Positions 17,941 through 27,004 of a DNA stretch of 52,458 nucleotides are shown here, piece by piece; the stretch's first letter is position 1; every line of letters starts with the position of its first letter. The position numbers were made by a program, and so were the translations under genes. A model generated the notes under the pieces. That model saw only the letters and a list, made by a program, of their open reading frames with translations, was not told the DNA's origin and made no database searches. Source of the stretch: Nitratiruptor sp. (GTDB taxonomy: Bacteria > Campylobacterota > Campylobacteria > Campylobacterales > Nitratiruptoraceae); NCBI GenBank assembly GCA_009659925.1, contig PUXW01000020.1:1-52458 (forward strand), read 5' to 3'.

Positions 17941-19035
17941 ATGGAGTGCCACCAACGCTTCTACCAGGATGAGGAGGATTTTCGCTCCCCCTTTGCCAGG
18001 GATCGGGATCGAATCCTCCACTCCTTCGCCTTTCGTCGCCTCGAGTATAAGACCCAGGTCTTCATCAACCATGTGGGTGATTATTTCCGGACCCGTCTGA
18101 CCCATACCCTGGAGGTAGCCCAAATTGCCAGGACCATAGCCAACGCTCTGGGACTTGAAGAGAGCCTTACCGAGGCTATCGCCCTGGCCCACGATCTGGG
18201 CCATACCCCCTTTGGCCACAGCGGGGAGGAGGAGTTGGATCGACTCATTCGCCGCTCCCACAGTCCCCACGGTTTCGATCACAATTTTCAATCCTTTCGG
18301 ATCGTCCACCAGCTGGAGCGCCGCTTCAAGGAGTTTCCAGGGCTCAACCTCACCTTCGCCACCCTCGAAGGGATCCTCAAGCACACTCCCCCCTACCCCA
18401 AACCCTTCCTCGGTCAGTGGTACCACCACTACTTCAACCTCGATCGCCACCCCTGTCTGGAAGCGATGGTGGTGGATCGGGCCGACGAGATCGCCTATTT
18501 GAGCGCCGATATCGACGATGGGATTAAGTACGGCCTCATCCACTTTCACCAGATCGCTTCCAATCCCCTGGTCCAGGAGGTGATGGAGGAGGTCCAGGAA
18601 AGAGGGTACGATCCCCAGGAGAAGCTCTTCCGCCACCGCTTCACCTCCCGCCTCATCTCTAAGTTGGTGGCCTCCCTCATCGCCAACTCTATCAATCCAG
18701 CTCCAGGGAAGATCTTGTGCAAGAGCCTTGAAGCCACCACCCCGCCCCCAATCGCCCATGATTCCCAGATGGAGGGGGCCATCACCCATTTGAAGGGGCT
18801 CTTGCACCGCCACCTCTACCGCCATCCCAGTATCGTGCGCAAAATGTATGCCGGGAAGCGGTGTATCGCGGGGCTCTTCGATGCCCTCCTCCAGGAGCCC
18901 CGTCTCATGCCCGAGGAGTTCTACCGACAAAGTGGGCAAAGGCCCCTCCATCGGGTTGTAGCCGACTTCATTGCTGGCATGACAGACCGCTACGCCTTAC
19001 GACTTTACCGGGAGCTCTACGGGGTGGAGGCTTGA
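17941..19035 (+). CDS. dgt: dGTPase-like deoxyribonucleoside triphosphate triphosphohydrolase
   Basis: An HD-domain enzyme that splits dNTPs into deoxynucleoside and triphosphate, helping set dNTP pools. The 364-aa protein has the conserved opening FRSPFARDRDRILHSFAFRR, the first HD histidine in TRLTHTLEVAQIAR, the HD pair in AIALAHDLGHTPFGH and the later Asp in DRADEIAYLSADIDDG. The start is ATG 17941 after AAAGGAG, rather than the GTG just before it. Its 3' end overlaps the convergent HAD gene by 19 bp. It is divergent from thyX. Confidence 0.92.
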   Translation: MECHQRFYQDEEDFRSPFARDRDRILHSFAFRRLEYKTQVFINHVGDYFRTRLTHTLEVAQIARTIANALGLEESLTEAIALAHDLGHTPFGHSGEEELDRLIRRSHSPHGFDHNFQSFRIVHQLERRFKEFPGLNLTFATLEGILKHTPPYPKPFLGQWYHHYFNLDRHPCLEAMVVDRADEIAYLSADIDDGIKYGLIHFHQIASNPLVQEVMEEVQERGYDPQEKLFRHRFTSRLISKLVASLIANSINPAPGKILCKSLEATTPPPIAHDSQMEGAITHLKGLLHRHLYRHPSIVRKMYAGKRCIAGLFDALLQEPRLMPEEFYRQSGQRPLHRVVADFIAGMTDRYALRLYRELYGVEA

Positions 19036-19640
19036 AGCCGTTCCAGCAGTTCTTGAACGCTCTGAACCCCTTCCCCATCCTCTTCCCATCCCCAAGCGAC
19101 CTTGACGAAGGGGATTCCTGCCCTCTTGGCCGCCTCTTCATCGGTCTTCCCATCCCCGACCATGACCGCATCCTCCTTAGAGGTTTGGCTCTGGTGGAGG
19201 ATCTCTAGGAGCATTTGGGGGTGGGGTTTGGGGTTTGGAACCTCATCCCCGCAGCGAACCCAGCGAAAGTAGTGGCCAATACCTGTGTGTTCCAGGAGCT
19301 CTTGGGTCGATTGGCGGTAGGCGTTGGTGGCCAGTGCCAGGGTATGGTCTAGAGCGAGTTGGTTTAAAAGCTCCTTGATCCCTGGATAGAGGCGGCTTTG
19401 CTCCTTGTGATGGCTGGTGTAGTAGTCCCGAAACCAGGCGAGATGGTGGGGGCTATACTCTGGGACCCCATAGAAGAAAGAGGGGCGGTGGATGGTCGTG
19501 TCGTTGATGGCCTGGAGGATGGTTTGCCGATCCATTGGGGGGAGGCCGAGGCGATGGCGCACGTGGTTGATGGAGTTGACGATGAGGTCGGAACTGTCAA
19601 TGAGGGTTCCATCCATGTCGAAGATGATAGTCGCAGCCAT
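19017..19640 (-). CDS. HAD-superfamily phosphatase (phosphoglycolate phosphatase-like)
   Basis: A 207-aa hydrolase with the HAD motifs in order: DMDGTLIDS (nucleophile Asp8), ATNAY (motif II Thr), the Lys in [10 protein letters not shown] (motif III) and [14 protein letters not shown] (motif IV). A helical cap follows motif I, as in Gph-type phosphatases. Many members act on phosphoglycolate or other small phosphate esters, and the substrate cannot be read from the sequence. It is convergent with, and overlaps, the dGTPase-like gene, so a role in nucleotide metabolism is possible but unproven. Confidence 0.8.
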   Translation of the reverse strand: MAATIIFDMDGTLIDSSDLIVNSINHVRHRLGLPPMDRQTILQAINDTTIHRPSFFYGVPEYSPHHLAWFRDYYTSHHKEQSRLYPGIKELLNQLALDHTLALATNAYRQSTQELLEHTGIGHYFRWVRCGDEVPNPKPHPQMLLEILHQSQTSKEDAVMVGDGKTDEEAAKRAGIPFVKVAWGWEEDGEGVQSVQELLERLQASTP

Positions 19641-19667
19641 GGCAATCCTTTGTCACACAATTTCTGG

Positions 19668-19673
19668 TACAAT
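19668..19673 (+). promoter_or_regulatory. Probable -10 box of typA
   Basis: TACAAT preceded by TGG (extended -10) lies 30 bp before the typA ATG. It lies between the divergent HAD and typA starts. Confidence 0.45.
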
Positions 19674-19703
19674 AGCAAAAAAGCAAGGAAGAGGCGAGTC
19701 TGG

Positions 19704-21515
19704 ATGCAGAAGATCCGAAATATAGCGGTTATTGCCCATGTGGACCATGGCAAGACAACTCTCGTGGATGCCCTCTTGAAGCAGTCCGGAACCATCGAGG
19801 CCCACAAGGAGCTGATGGAACGGGCTATGGATAGCAACGAATTGGAGCGGGAGCGGGGGATCACCATCTTGGCCAAGAACACAGCCATCAGGTATGGAGA
19901 GTACAAGATCAACATCATCGATACGCCGGGCCACGCCGACTTTGGCGGGGAGGTGGAGCGGGTCTTGAAGATGGTGGATGGGGTCTTGCTGCTGGTGGAT
20001 GCCCAGGAGGGGGTGATGCCCCAGACCAAGTTCGTGGTGCGCAAGGCCATTGCCCTCGGCCTCAAGCCGATCCTCATCGTCAACAAGATCGACAAGCTGG
20101 GAGCCGATCCCGAGCGGGTGGTGGATGAGGTCTTCGATCTCTTCGTGGCGATGGATGCCAATGAGGAGCAGTTGGACTTTCCTATCCTCTACGCTTCAGC
20201 CAAGGAGGGCTATGCCAAGTGGAGCCTCGAAGAGCCTCCTAAGGATATTACCCCCATCTTGGATGCCATCATCGACCACATTCCCCCTCCCTCGGGAAGT
20301 CCCAATGAACCGGTCCAGCTCCAGGTCTTTACCCTCGATTACGACAACTACCTGGGGCGCATTGGGATCGCCCGGATCTTCAATGGCCAGGTCCGACGGG
20401 GGGCGGAGCTCCTCTTGGCCAAGGCCGATGGGGAGATGAAGCGGGGGCGGGTGAGCAAACTCATCGGCTTCTTGGGGCTCAACCGCCTGGAGATCGACGA
20501 GGCCCAGGCTGGGGATATCGTCGCCATCGCCGGTTTCGAGGAGATCGACGTGGGGGATAGTCTGGTGGATCCGGCCAATCCCCAGCCCCTCGATCCGCTG
20601 CACATCGAGGAGCCGACTTTGAGTGTCTTTTTTAGCGTCAACGACTCCCCCCTCGCCGGACAAGAGGGGGAGCATGTGACCGCCAACAAGCTCAAGGATC
20701 GCCTCTTCAAAGAGGTCCAGAGCAACATCGCGATGCGGGTCGAGGAGGTGGGGGAGGGCCGTTTCAAAGTGAGTGGACGGGGAGAGCTGCAGATTACCAT
20801 TCTGGCCGAGAAGATGCGCCGGGAAGGGTATGAGTTTAGCATCTCCCGTCCCGAAGTGATCCTCAAGGAGGAGGGGGGCCTCCTTTTAGAGCCCTTCGAA
20901 TACCTGGTGGTCGATACCCCCGAGGAGTACAGCGGGACCATCATCGACAAGTTGGGGCGTAGGAAGGCGATTATGCGCTCCATGACACCGATGGGAGAGG
21001 GCCATGTGCGTATCGAGTTTGAAATTCCAGCCCGCGGTCTCATCGGTTTCCGGAGCGAGTTTTTGACCGATACAAAGGGGGAGGGGGTGATGAACCACTC
21101 CTTCCTCGATTTTCGCCCCTTCGTCGGGGAGGTGGAGCATCGCAAACATGGGGCCCTGGTATCGATGGAACAGGGAAAAGCCCTTGCCTACGCCCTCTTC
21201 AACCTCCAGGAGCGGGGGGTCCTCTTCATCGAACCGGGCACCCAGGTCTATGTGGGGATGATCATTGGAGAGCATAGCCGTCCCAACGATCTGGAGGTCA
21301 ACCCCCTTAAGGGGAAGAAGCTTACCAACATCCGGGCGGCTGGCAGTGACGACGCCATTCAGCTCACCCCTCCCCGGAGGATGACTCTGGAGCGGGCGCT
21401 GGAGTGGATTGAGGAGGATGAACTGGTGGAGGTGACTCCCCGGAACATTCGGCTCCGCAAGCGCTACCTCGATCCCAACCAGCGTAAACGGATGGCAAAA
21501 CAGAAGAAAGGATAG
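19704..21515 (+). CDS. typA: Ribosome-associated GTPase TypA/BipA
   Basis: A translational GTPase related to EF-G/LepA that assists 50S assembly and stress adaptation. The 603-aa protein has G1 AHVDHGKT, G2 within RERGITI, G3 DTPGHADF and G4 NKID, domains II and III, and the C-terminal domain ending [16 protein letters not shown]. The start is the ATG of [12 protein letters not shown], as in the family; an open upstream extension has no family similarity and overlaps the divergent HAD gene. It heads a rightward run with three downstream genes, the next starting 3 nt after its stop. Confidence 0.96.
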   Translation: MQKIRNIAVIAHVDHGKTTLVDALLKQSGTIEAHKELMERAMDSNELERERGITILAKNTAIRYGEYKINIIDTPGHADFGGEVERVLKMVDGVLLLVDAQEGVMPQTKFVVRKAIALGLKPILIVNKIDKLGADPERVVDEVFDLFVAMDANEEQLDFPILYASAKEGYAKWSLEEPPKDITPILDAIIDHIPPPSGSPNEPVQLQVFTLDYDNYLGRIGIARIFNGQVRRGAELLLAKADGEMKRGRVSKLIGFLGLNRLEIDEAQAGDIVAIAGFEEIDVGDSLVDPANPQPLDPLHIEEPTLSVFFSVNDSPLAGQEGEHVTANKLKDRLFKEVQSNIAMRVEEVGEGRFKVSGRGELQITILAEKMRREGYEFSISRPEVILKEEGGLLLEPFEYLVVDTPEEYSGTIIDKLGRRKAIMRSMTPMGEGHVRIEFEIPARGLIGFRSEFLTDTKGEGVMNHSFLDFRPFVGEVEHRKHGALVSMEQGKALAYALFNLQERGVLFIEPGTQVYVGMIIGEHSRPNDLEVNPLKGKKLTNIRAAGSDDAIQLTPPRRMTLERALEWIEEDELVEVTPRNIRLRKRYLDPNQRKRMAKQKKG

Positions 21516-21518
21516 GCC

Positions 21519-22463
21519 ATGAGTAAGATCGCTCAGGTACGAGAAATTCTGGAGCAGACCCGGGAGCTGGTGGATGAGGTCCAACGAGATGTGAGTGAGG
21601 CGATTGAGCGCTACAACCTCTCCCTGGAGGAGCATCGGGTGGCCAAGGAGAGTATCAAGCTGGCCACCCTCGACGAGCTTCAGGAGGCCCTGGAAGGAAT
21701 TGAGCATCTCCCTCAGGAGGAGTACGAGCCCCAGATCGTCCAGGAGGGTTACGCTCCCCTAGAGCCCTTGGATCCCCCAGAGCCCTTCGAGGTTGAAGAG
21801 CCTAGCGAGGGGCTCTTCAAGGCCAAGGTTTTGGGCTTTTTCACCTTCTTGGTGACCCTTGTTGGAATCGTAGCCGTTGGCGGATTCATGCGCCATATCG
21901 ATCCCCTCGCCATCGACGAGAGCAACTGGCGCCAGAGCCTGGAGGAGATCTTTGGCTTTTACAGCGCCCTCGTCACCCAGACCCCCTCGGCAGGTCCCGC
22001 CCTCGGGACGGCACTGGCCTTCGCCCTGGCTGGGCTCTTGGGCTATCTGGTCTATTGGATTGTGGCCAACAAGGCGGCAGCAAGGAATCTCGTCAAGGCC
22101 AGGGAGCTCTTCGAGGCGGCCAAGAGGTGGAGCCAGGAGCAACGGGAGCTCATTGAGAAGCTCCGCTCCATCCAGCGCTTCCTGGAAGAGGCCAATAGGA
22201 CCATCACGGGGACCAGACTCTTCGGGGATGAGTTTGCTGCCAGAGTCAAGCGGGCCAAATTCTTTGACGGTACCGATTACGAGGGGATGCATCCAGTAGC
22301 CCAGGAGGAGACTCGGGAGGCCCTCCAGCTGCAGAAGCGGCTGACCCTCTTGGCCCAAAGTGATCTGCTGGCTCAGGAGTTTTCCATCGCTCCGGCCATC
22401 CAGAAGCTCTATGAGGATGCCCGGACCCTGATGGAGCGGTTGAAGGCTAGGATCTATGGCTAG
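21519..22463 (+). CDS. Unknown membrane protein with coiled-coil flanks
   Basis: A 314-aa protein I do not recognise. It has an N-terminal Glu-rich helical region (about residues 1-75), an acidic Pro/Glu-rich linker (around PLEPLDPPEPFEVEEPSEG), two membrane helices (about 107-126 and 163-187) separated by a periplasmic-sized loop, and a C-terminal helical region rich in Arg/Glu with long amphipathic stretches (KARELFEAAKRWSQEQRELI). Both ends should face the same side of the membrane. It starts 3 nt after typA and its stop overlaps the nitroreductase start by 8 nt, so all are translated from one message. No enzyme motif is visible. Confidence 0.75.
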   Translation: MSKIAQVREILEQTRELVDEVQRDVSEAIERYNLSLEEHRVAKESIKLATLDELQEALEGIEHLPQEEYEPQIVQEGYAPLEPLDPPEPFEVEEPSEGLFKAKVLGFFTFLVTLVGIVAVGGFMRHIDPLAIDESNWRQSLEEIFGFYSALVTQTPSAGPALGTALAFALAGLLGYLVYWIVANKAAARNLVKARELFEAAKRWSQEQRELIEKLRSIQRFLEEANRTITGTRLFGDEFAARVKRAKFFDGTDYEGMHPVAQEETREALQLQKRLTLLAQSDLLAQEFSIAPAIQKLYEDARTLMERLKARIYG

Positions 22464-23058
22464 CATTCTGGAGCTCTTGCGTACCCGCTATGCGTGTAAG
22501 GAGTTTGACGGGCGTCCCATCGATGGGGAGCGGTTGGAAGCCATTCTCCAGGGGGCTCGGCTCTCTCCTAGCTCCTTTGGCATGGAGCCATGGCGCTTCC
22601 TCGTCGTTACCGACGAAGGCCTCAAAAGGGAACTGCGCCCCTTGTGCTGGAATCAGAAGCAAATAACCACCTGTAGCCACCTCATCGTCATTAAGAATCA
22701 GATCGCCCTGGTCCAGGACGAGGAGTACATCGAAGCCATCTTTCGTCGTCGAGGATTGGATCCAGAGGCCACCAAGGCCTATATCCAGCGCTATAAGGAC
22801 TTTATCGCCAACCAGGACCTCGATTGCTGGACCCAGAAGCAGTGTTACATTGCAATGGAGTCGATCCTCCTGGAGGCCCGGGCCCAGGGGGTCGATAGCT
22901 GTCCCATCGAGGGATTTGAGCGGGAGAGGGTGGAAGAGCTTCTCGGGCTCGATCCCGAGCGGGAGCGGGTTGCCCTTCTGGTTGCCCTTGGTTTTTGTGC
23001 CCATCCCAGGCCGCCGAAACACCGCCTCCCCCTCCACGAGTTGGTCACCTACCGCTAG
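22456..23058 (+). CDS. Nitroreductase-family NAD(P)H-dependent flavin oxidoreductase
   Basis: A 200-aa FMN enzyme of the nitroreductase fold. It has the FMN-binding start LLRTRYACKEFDGRPI (the R-x-S/C-x-R/K-x-F type motif), SPSSFGMEPWRFLVV for FMN and substrate contacts, the helix CYIAMESILLEARAQGVDSCPI and the C-terminal VALLVALGFC. NfsB-like enzymes reduce quinones and nitro compounds; the physiological substrate is unknown. It overlaps the preceding membrane-protein gene by 8 nt, and the next gene starts 75 bp later. Confidence 0.88.
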   Translation: MASILELLRTRYACKEFDGRPIDGERLEAILQGARLSPSSFGMEPWRFLVVTDEGLKRELRPLCWNQKQITTCSHLIVIKNQIALVQDEEYIEAIFRRRGLDPEATKAYIQRYKDFIANQDLDCWTQKQCYIAMESILLEARAQGVDSCPIEGFERERVEELLGLDPERERVALLVALGFCAHPRPPKHRLPLHELVTYR

Positions 23059-23133
23059 GAGGTCATGAAAGCCCCGAGCTGCGCGGTGCAGATATGGTAT
23101 CATACCTTTGGAATCCTTGAGGAAGGAGTGGCG

Positions 23134-23733
23134 ATGCGATTGGCGATCCTGCTCGTGCCCCTGGCTCTTCTTGCCCTGAACGAGAGTAATAAGAGCAGCT
23201 ATTTCCACATGCTCCAGGAGCGCAACGACCCCTACACTTTTGATGAGAAGGCGCGCTTCGAGCTTCAAAAACTCAGGATCGAGGCCCAAACCCAGAAGGA
23301 CCTAGCCAAGATCGAGTATCAAAAGGCCGTGGATACGAAGCGCATCGAGAAGGAGGCTATTGTGGAAGAGGCGGCCAAGGAGGTGGAAAAGGAGCAGGTT
23401 GCCGTCGCCCCTCAGACCCTCTGGGCCCAGGTGATGGAGCGTATCGCTTTGTATGGGCTGCTCTTCGGCCTGGCCCTCTTGATTTTGGCCTATCTCCTCT
23501 TCAAATGGTATCACCGCCACAAGCGGGAGCTCGAATTGCGTCGCCTCCAGGCGGAGCGGGAGGCCCATGAGCGAGAGCTTGCCTTGCGGGAGCGGGAGCT
23601 CCAGGCCCAAATGGCTGGCAAACTCATCGATGCCATTGCCAGTGGGAACCTCTCCCAAGAGCAGGAGGAAAAGCTCTTGGCCCTCACCTCCAAGGGAATC
23701 AATCTCCTCGAGTCGAAAGGACCCAAATCCTAG
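23134..23733 (+). CDS. Unknown single-pass protein with signal sequence and coiled coil
   Basis: A 199-aa protein I do not recognise. It starts with a hydrophobic export segment (MRLAILLVPLALLALNESNK), followed by a charged helical stretch, one membrane helix (about residues 105-125, LYGLLFGLALLILAYLLF) and a long Arg/Glu-rich coiled coil (KRELELRRLQAEREAHEREL...) likely in the cytoplasm. The start is ATG 23134 after GGAAGGAG; the frame is open further upstream without a ribosome site. A dyad GGTATCATACC (23096-23106) lies in the 75-bp spacer before it. With the similarly built protein three genes upstream it brackets the nitroreductase. It overlaps the convergent YeeE/YedE gene by 4 bp. Confidence 0.7.
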   Translation: MRLAILLVPLALLALNESNKSSYFHMLQERNDPYTFDEKARFELQKLRIEAQTQKDLAKIEYQKAVDTKRIEKEAIVEEAAKEVEKEQVAVAPQTLWAQVMERIALYGLLFGLALLILAYLLFKWYHRHKRELELRRLQAEREAHERELALRERELQAQMAGKLIDAIASGNLSQEQEEKLLALTSKGINLLESKGPKS

Positions 23734-24332
23734 ACCTCTCCTACCTCCTCTTCAATCTCCCTGTTGGGGAGCAAGAAGGCGATGGCAACCATCGCCAATC
23801 CATAGAGGAAGATGAACCAGTCGGCATGTTCACCAAAGAGCTGGGTTAGGGTGAGCTTCCCATAGTCTGGCCCCATGATCTCCTTGAGGTCTGGATAGAG
23901 GTAGGTAAAGAGGGCCCCGGCGATGATCCCACCGATGAGGCCGGTCAAAACATCGATATTCCCCTCACTCACCGCCACTGGTCCAGTTCCAGGACACAAT
24001 CCTAAAATCGCCATCCCAATGGCGAAGATGATCCCTCCTAGGATAAGACCGCCTAGCATGATCGGCTTGATGTGGTAGTGGGCCCATCCCATCTTGATCA
24101 TGAAGAAGAGGCCGATGGAGGCGATCCCGATACTCAAAAAGAGCATCTTGGGAACCTTGAAGCCCTTGAGCATGGCAAACCCTGCGATCTTGTCGAAGGT
24201 ATCGACCCGGCTCCACTGGATAATGAGACCGAAGAGAAAGCCGATGGTGAGGATGAGGGGGATGGAACCGTGATCCTGCTTTTGGACGAGGTCGATGGTG
24301 GTGGAAAAGAAGTCGATGAGGTTGAAGTTCAT
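23730..24332 (-). CDS. YeeE/YedE family transporter subunit (second half)
   Basis: A 200-aa membrane protein with five or so hydrophobic helices. The signature GLCPGTGPVAVSEG, with its cysteine, is the conserved pore motif of the YeeE/YedE (sulfur transport, DUF395) family, whose full-length members such as TsuA import thiosulfate. Here the protein is only half-length and pairs with the half-sized gene immediately upstream (10 bp gap). The two together equal one full transporter, so a heterodimer is likely. The substrate (thiosulfate or another reduced sulfur species) is inference, though it fits a sulfur-oxidising or sulfur-reducing lifestyle. Confidence 0.82.
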   Translation of the reverse strand: MNFNLIDFFSTTIDLVQKQDHGSIPLILTIGFLFGLIIQWSRVDTFDKIAGFAMLKGFKVPKMLFLSIGIASIGLFFMIKMGWAHYHIKPIMLGGLILGGIIFAIGMAILGLCPGTGPVAVSEGNIDVLTGLIGGIIAGALFTYLYPDLKEIMGPDYGKLTLTQLFGEHADWFIFLYGLAMVAIAFLLPNREIEEEVGEV

Positions 24333-24342
24333 CGCCCCTCCT

Positions 24343-24843
24343 TTAGAGGTTTTTGTAAAAGAGTCGTCCGGTGAGGATCAAGACCACGATCGCCACACCG
24401 CCAAAGATAAGGCCACTTACAGCTGTCTGGGTGGCGCCGCTGAGGAAGTGGCCACTGGTGCACCCCCCTGCAAGGCGAGCCCCAAAGACGACGAGAAAGC
24501 CCCCGATGAAGCTCCAAAGGAGTCTGGAGAGGGGGGAGTTATTCTTGTGTTTCCTCCAGAGGGGCGGGATGATGCGAAACTTAAAGGTCTTGGTAATGAA
24601 GAGGGAGGTGAAGGCTCCCCCCATGAGGACTCCGATGAGAAAGATAACCTCCCAACTCCCACTCTTGGTGATCTGTTGGAAGTATTGGGTATCGGTGAGG
24701 CCGAAGAACCAAGCCCCCATGTAGGCGATACCTGTCGAGGCGCCAATGGGTCGATTGGCCCCCCACTGGCTAAATGTGAACCAGATAAGCAGAGCGAGGG
24801 CGATCCCCCCTGGGATCCAACCGAGACGGCGGGGTAATTGCAT
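24343..24843 (-). CDS. YeeE/YedE family transporter subunit (first half)
   Basis: A 166-aa membrane protein with four predicted helices and the family motif GARLAGGCTSGHFLSG, containing the conserved cysteine that binds sulfur substrate in related importers. It lies 10 bp upstream of the other half-transporter gene, which carries the GLCPGTG motif. The start ATG 24843 follows AAGGATG. A -10 box TATAAT lies 31-36 nt upstream of the ATG. Split two-gene YeeE/YedE systems are common in sulfur-metabolising bacteria. Confidence 0.85.
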   Translation of the reverse strand: MQLPRRLGWIPGGIALALLIWFTFSQWGANRPIGASTGIAYMGAWFFGLTDTQYFQQITKSGSWEVIFLIGVLMGGAFTSLFITKTFKFRIIPPLWRKHKNNSPLSRLLWSFIGGFLVVFGARLAGGCTSGHFLSGATQTAVSGLIFGGVAIVVLILTGRLFYKNL

Positions 24844-24873
24844 AAGCCATCCTTATTGGGAAGTTTGGATGCA

Positions 24874-24879
24874 ATTATA
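24874..24879 (-). promoter_or_regulatory. -10 box of the YeeE/YedE pair
   Basis: A perfect TATAAT within TGCATATAATTGCA, where TGCA flanks both sides of the hexamer as an imperfect dyad. A repressor could cover the -10 there, but this is inference. Confidence 0.5.
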
Positions 24880-24944
24880 TGCAAAGTAGGATGGATAAGT
24901 AAAATCAATGGATTAGATAGAAAAGATCACTCAATTGAATGGAT

Positions 24945-24961
24945 CCCCGAAGGGATCGGGG
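24945..24961 (-). terminator. Hairpin immediately after pckA
   Basis: CCCCGA and TCGGGG form a 6-bp GC-rich stem with a 5-nt loop, adjacent to the pckA stop codon. No clear U-run follows on the minus strand, so it may be a weak terminator or a 3'-end stabiliser. Confidence 0.4.
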
Positions 24962-26539
24962 CTAGAGTTGGGGCCCTGCGGCGGAGTAGTCGAAGTTGCC
25001 ATACCCCTCGTAACGTTTAAAGTTTTCGATGAAGAGCTCGGCAAGTTTACGGAGCTGGCGGTCATAGGCCTCTTTGTCAGCCCAGGTGTTGCGGGGATTG
25101 AGGAGGGTGCTGTCGACCCCTTTGATGGCCTTTGGGATGGCGAGGTTGAAGATGGGCAGGAGTTCAAACTCGGCCTCATTGATGGAGCCATCGAGAATAG
25201 CGTTGATACAAGCCCTCGTCGTGGCAAGGTCCATCCGTTTGCCGACCCCATAGGGCCCCCCCGTCCAGCCGGTGTTGACCAGGTAGACATTGACCTGATG
25301 TTTGTCGATCTTTTCTCCCAGGAGTTTGGCATAGACTGTGGGATGCAAGGGCAAGAAGGCCTCCCCGAAGCAGGCGCTGAAGGTAGCTACCGGTTCGGTG
25401 ATACCCCGCTCCGTTCCAGCTACCTTGGCGGTGTAACCGCTCAAGAAGTAGTACATCGCCTGCTCTTTGGTGAGCTTACTCACGGGGGGCAAGACTCCGA
25501 AAGCGTCGGCGCTGAGGAAGATGATATTCTTGGGATGAGGCCCTTTGAGGTCCTCCTTGTGTTTGCAGATGTGGTATATCGGATAGCTGACCCGGGTATT
25601 CTCGGTCTTGGAGGCGTCGCTAAAGTCGACGCGCCCCTGCTCGTCTACCACCACATTCTCCAAGAGGGCGTTGCGTTTGATGGCGGCGTAGATGTCGGGC
25701 TCTTTCTCCTTGTCCAGGTTGATCACCTTGGCGTAGCATCCCCCCTCGAAGTTGAAGATTCCTTCGTCGTCCCACCCATGTTCGTCGTCTCCAATGAGGC
25801 GTCGCTTCGGATCGGCACTTAGGGTCGTCTTCCCTGTACCGCTCAATCCGAAGAAGAGGGCTACATCGTCCTCCTCGCCAATATTGGCCGAGCAGTGCAT
25901 ACTGAGTTTCCCCTCCAGGGGGAGCCAGTAGTTCATCATCGAGAAGATCCCCTTCTTAATCTCCCCGCCATACCAGGTACCGCCGATGATGGCTACATTC
26001 TCCTCGATGTTGAAGACGATGAAGACGTCGGAGTTGAGCCCGTGCTCCTTGTAGCGGTCGTTCTTCAAGTTGGCGGCGACGTAGAGGGTGAAGTCGGGGT
26101 GGAAGTTGGCCAGCTCCTCCTGGGTCGGGCGGATGAACATATTCTTGACGAAGTGGGCCTGCCAAGCGATCTCGGTGACGACGCGGATCGCCTTCTTGCT
26201 CTCGTCGCTGGCCCCAGCAAAGGCGTCCATCACATAGAGCTCTTTCCCGCTCAAATACTCCTTGACCTTGGTGAAGAGCTCGTCAAAGATCTCTTTGGAG
26301 ATGGGTTGGTTGATCTCCCCCCAGGCGATATAGCGTTCGCTCGGGGGCTGTTTGACAAAGTATTTATCTTTGGGGCTGCGGCCGGTGAAGATCCCCGTAT
26401 CGACGGCCACGGCTCCCAACTCGGTCTCGACCCCCTCCTGCTGGGCGATTTCGTGGCGGAAGAGGGTCTCGTAATCCGGGTTGTAATAGACCTTTTTGAC
26501 ATTTTTTATGCCGAGTTTGTCAAAGTCGTTGATCTCCAT
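24962..26539 (-). CDS. pckA: Phosphoenolpyruvate carboxykinase (ATP)
   Basis: It interconverts oxaloacetate + ATP and phosphoenolpyruvate + CO2 + ADP, linking the (reductive) TCA cycle with gluconeogenesis. The 525-aa length is normal. Visible motifs are the substrate loop [12 protein letters not shown], the PEPCK signature [11 protein letters not shown] (kinase P-loop), [21 protein letters not shown] for metal binding, and [13 protein letters not shown] with the late [15 protein letters not shown]. It is preceded by its own promoter, and nothing overlaps it at either end, in contrast to most genes here. Confidence 0.97.
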   Translation of the reverse strand: MEINDFDKLGIKNVKKVYYNPDYETLFRHEIAQQEGVETELGAVAVDTGIFTGRSPKDKYFVKQPPSERYIAWGEINQPISKEIFDELFTKVKEYLSGKELYVMDAFAGASDESKKAIRVVTEIAWQAHFVKNMFIRPTQEELANFHPDFTLYVAANLKNDRYKEHGLNSDVFIVFNIEENVAIIGGTWYGGEIKKGIFSMMNYWLPLEGKLSMHCSANIGEEDDVALFFGLSGTGKTTLSADPKRRLIGDDEHGWDDEGIFNFEGGCYAKVINLDKEKEPDIYAAIKRNALLENVVVDEQGRVDFSDASKTENTRVSYPIYHICKHKEDLKGPHPKNIIFLSADAFGVLPPVSKLTKEQAMYYFLSGYTAKVAGTERGITEPVATFSACFGEAFLPLHPTVYAKLLGEKIDKHQVNVYLVNTGWTGGPYGVGKRMDLATTRACINAILDGSINEAEFELLPIFNLAIPKAIKGVDSTLLNPRNTWADKEAYDRQLRKLAELFIENFKRYEGYGNFDYSAAGPQL

Positions 26540-26570
26540 TTCGACCTTCTTGTGAGTAAATTGTAATGCA

Positions 26571-26599
26571 ATTGTAACAATTCACCTGCCAATTTGCAA
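26571..26599 (-). promoter_or_regulatory. Promoter of pckA
   Basis: TTGCAA (26594-26599) and TACAAT (26571-26576) are separated by exactly 17 bp, ending 32 bp before the pckA ATG. A second TACAAT lies 11 bp further down (26560-26565) and could be an alternative -10. Confidence 0.6.
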
Positions 26600-26603
26600 C
26601 TAC

Positions 26604-26939
26604 TCACTCCTGATGTTTGGCGGCATACTCAGGGGTACAGAAGATCCCGCAATGGCACCTTCCCTCTTCGGGAATCTCCCGCTCAATGGCCGGTTTACAG
26701 GGGCAGATCCGGTCATCGGCGCTCTTGAACTTCCCATTCTCTTCCACTACCATGAAACAGGGACAAAAGCGCTTCCCGTAGAGAAGTTTGTTCCGGGCTA
26801 GCCCCATGATCACCCCTTCGTTGACCTCCTCGTTGGGGTTGTAGACCCAACCAAACTGGTCGCAGACCTTCTGGGTGAACTTCTTGGTCTTTTCCACTTC
26901 CTGGAGAAACTCGGGGGAGCTCATATCGATCTGGCGCAT
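26604..26939 (-). CDS. Ferredoxin:thioredoxin reductase catalytic chain-like protein
   Basis: A 111-aa protein with the cysteine pattern of the FTR catalytic subunit: Cys26, CPC at 59-61, CPC at 79-81 and CHC at 95-97, plus Cys101. In the family these bind a [4Fe-4S] cluster and form the adjacent redox disulfide that reduces thioredoxin with ferredoxin electrons. The start is ATG 26939 (MRQIDMSSPEF), preceded by AAGGAG; the open frame upstream overlaps the promoter region. No variable-chain or ferredoxin gene is adjacent, so the electron donor is unknown. It stands between pcm and pckA on the same strand. Confidence 0.88.
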   Translation of the reverse strand: MRQIDMSSPEFLQEVEKTKKFTQKVCDQFGWVYNPNEEVNEGVIMGLARNKLLYGKRFCPCFMVVEENGKFKSADDRICPCKPAIEREIPEEGRCHCGIFCTPEYAAKHQE

Positions 26940-26972
26940 GGAGACTCCTTTGCAAGCTTTTTTCAATGATAC

Positions 26973-26989
26973 CCTCAACTCTTTTGAGG
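26973..26989 (-). terminator. Hairpin after pcm
   Basis: CCTCAA-CTCTT-TTGAGG forms a 6-bp stem 16 bp after the pcm stop (minus strand), in the 65-bp spacer before the FTR-like gene. No proper U-run follows, so support is moderate to weak. Confidence 0.35.
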
Positions 26990-27004
26990 TTTGCTAAAGG
27001 GATT

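Noticed and set aside
19398-19703. N-terminal extension of typA by 102 codons
   Set aside because: It overlaps the divergent HAD gene and has no similarity to TypA; the ATG at 19704 gives the family start.
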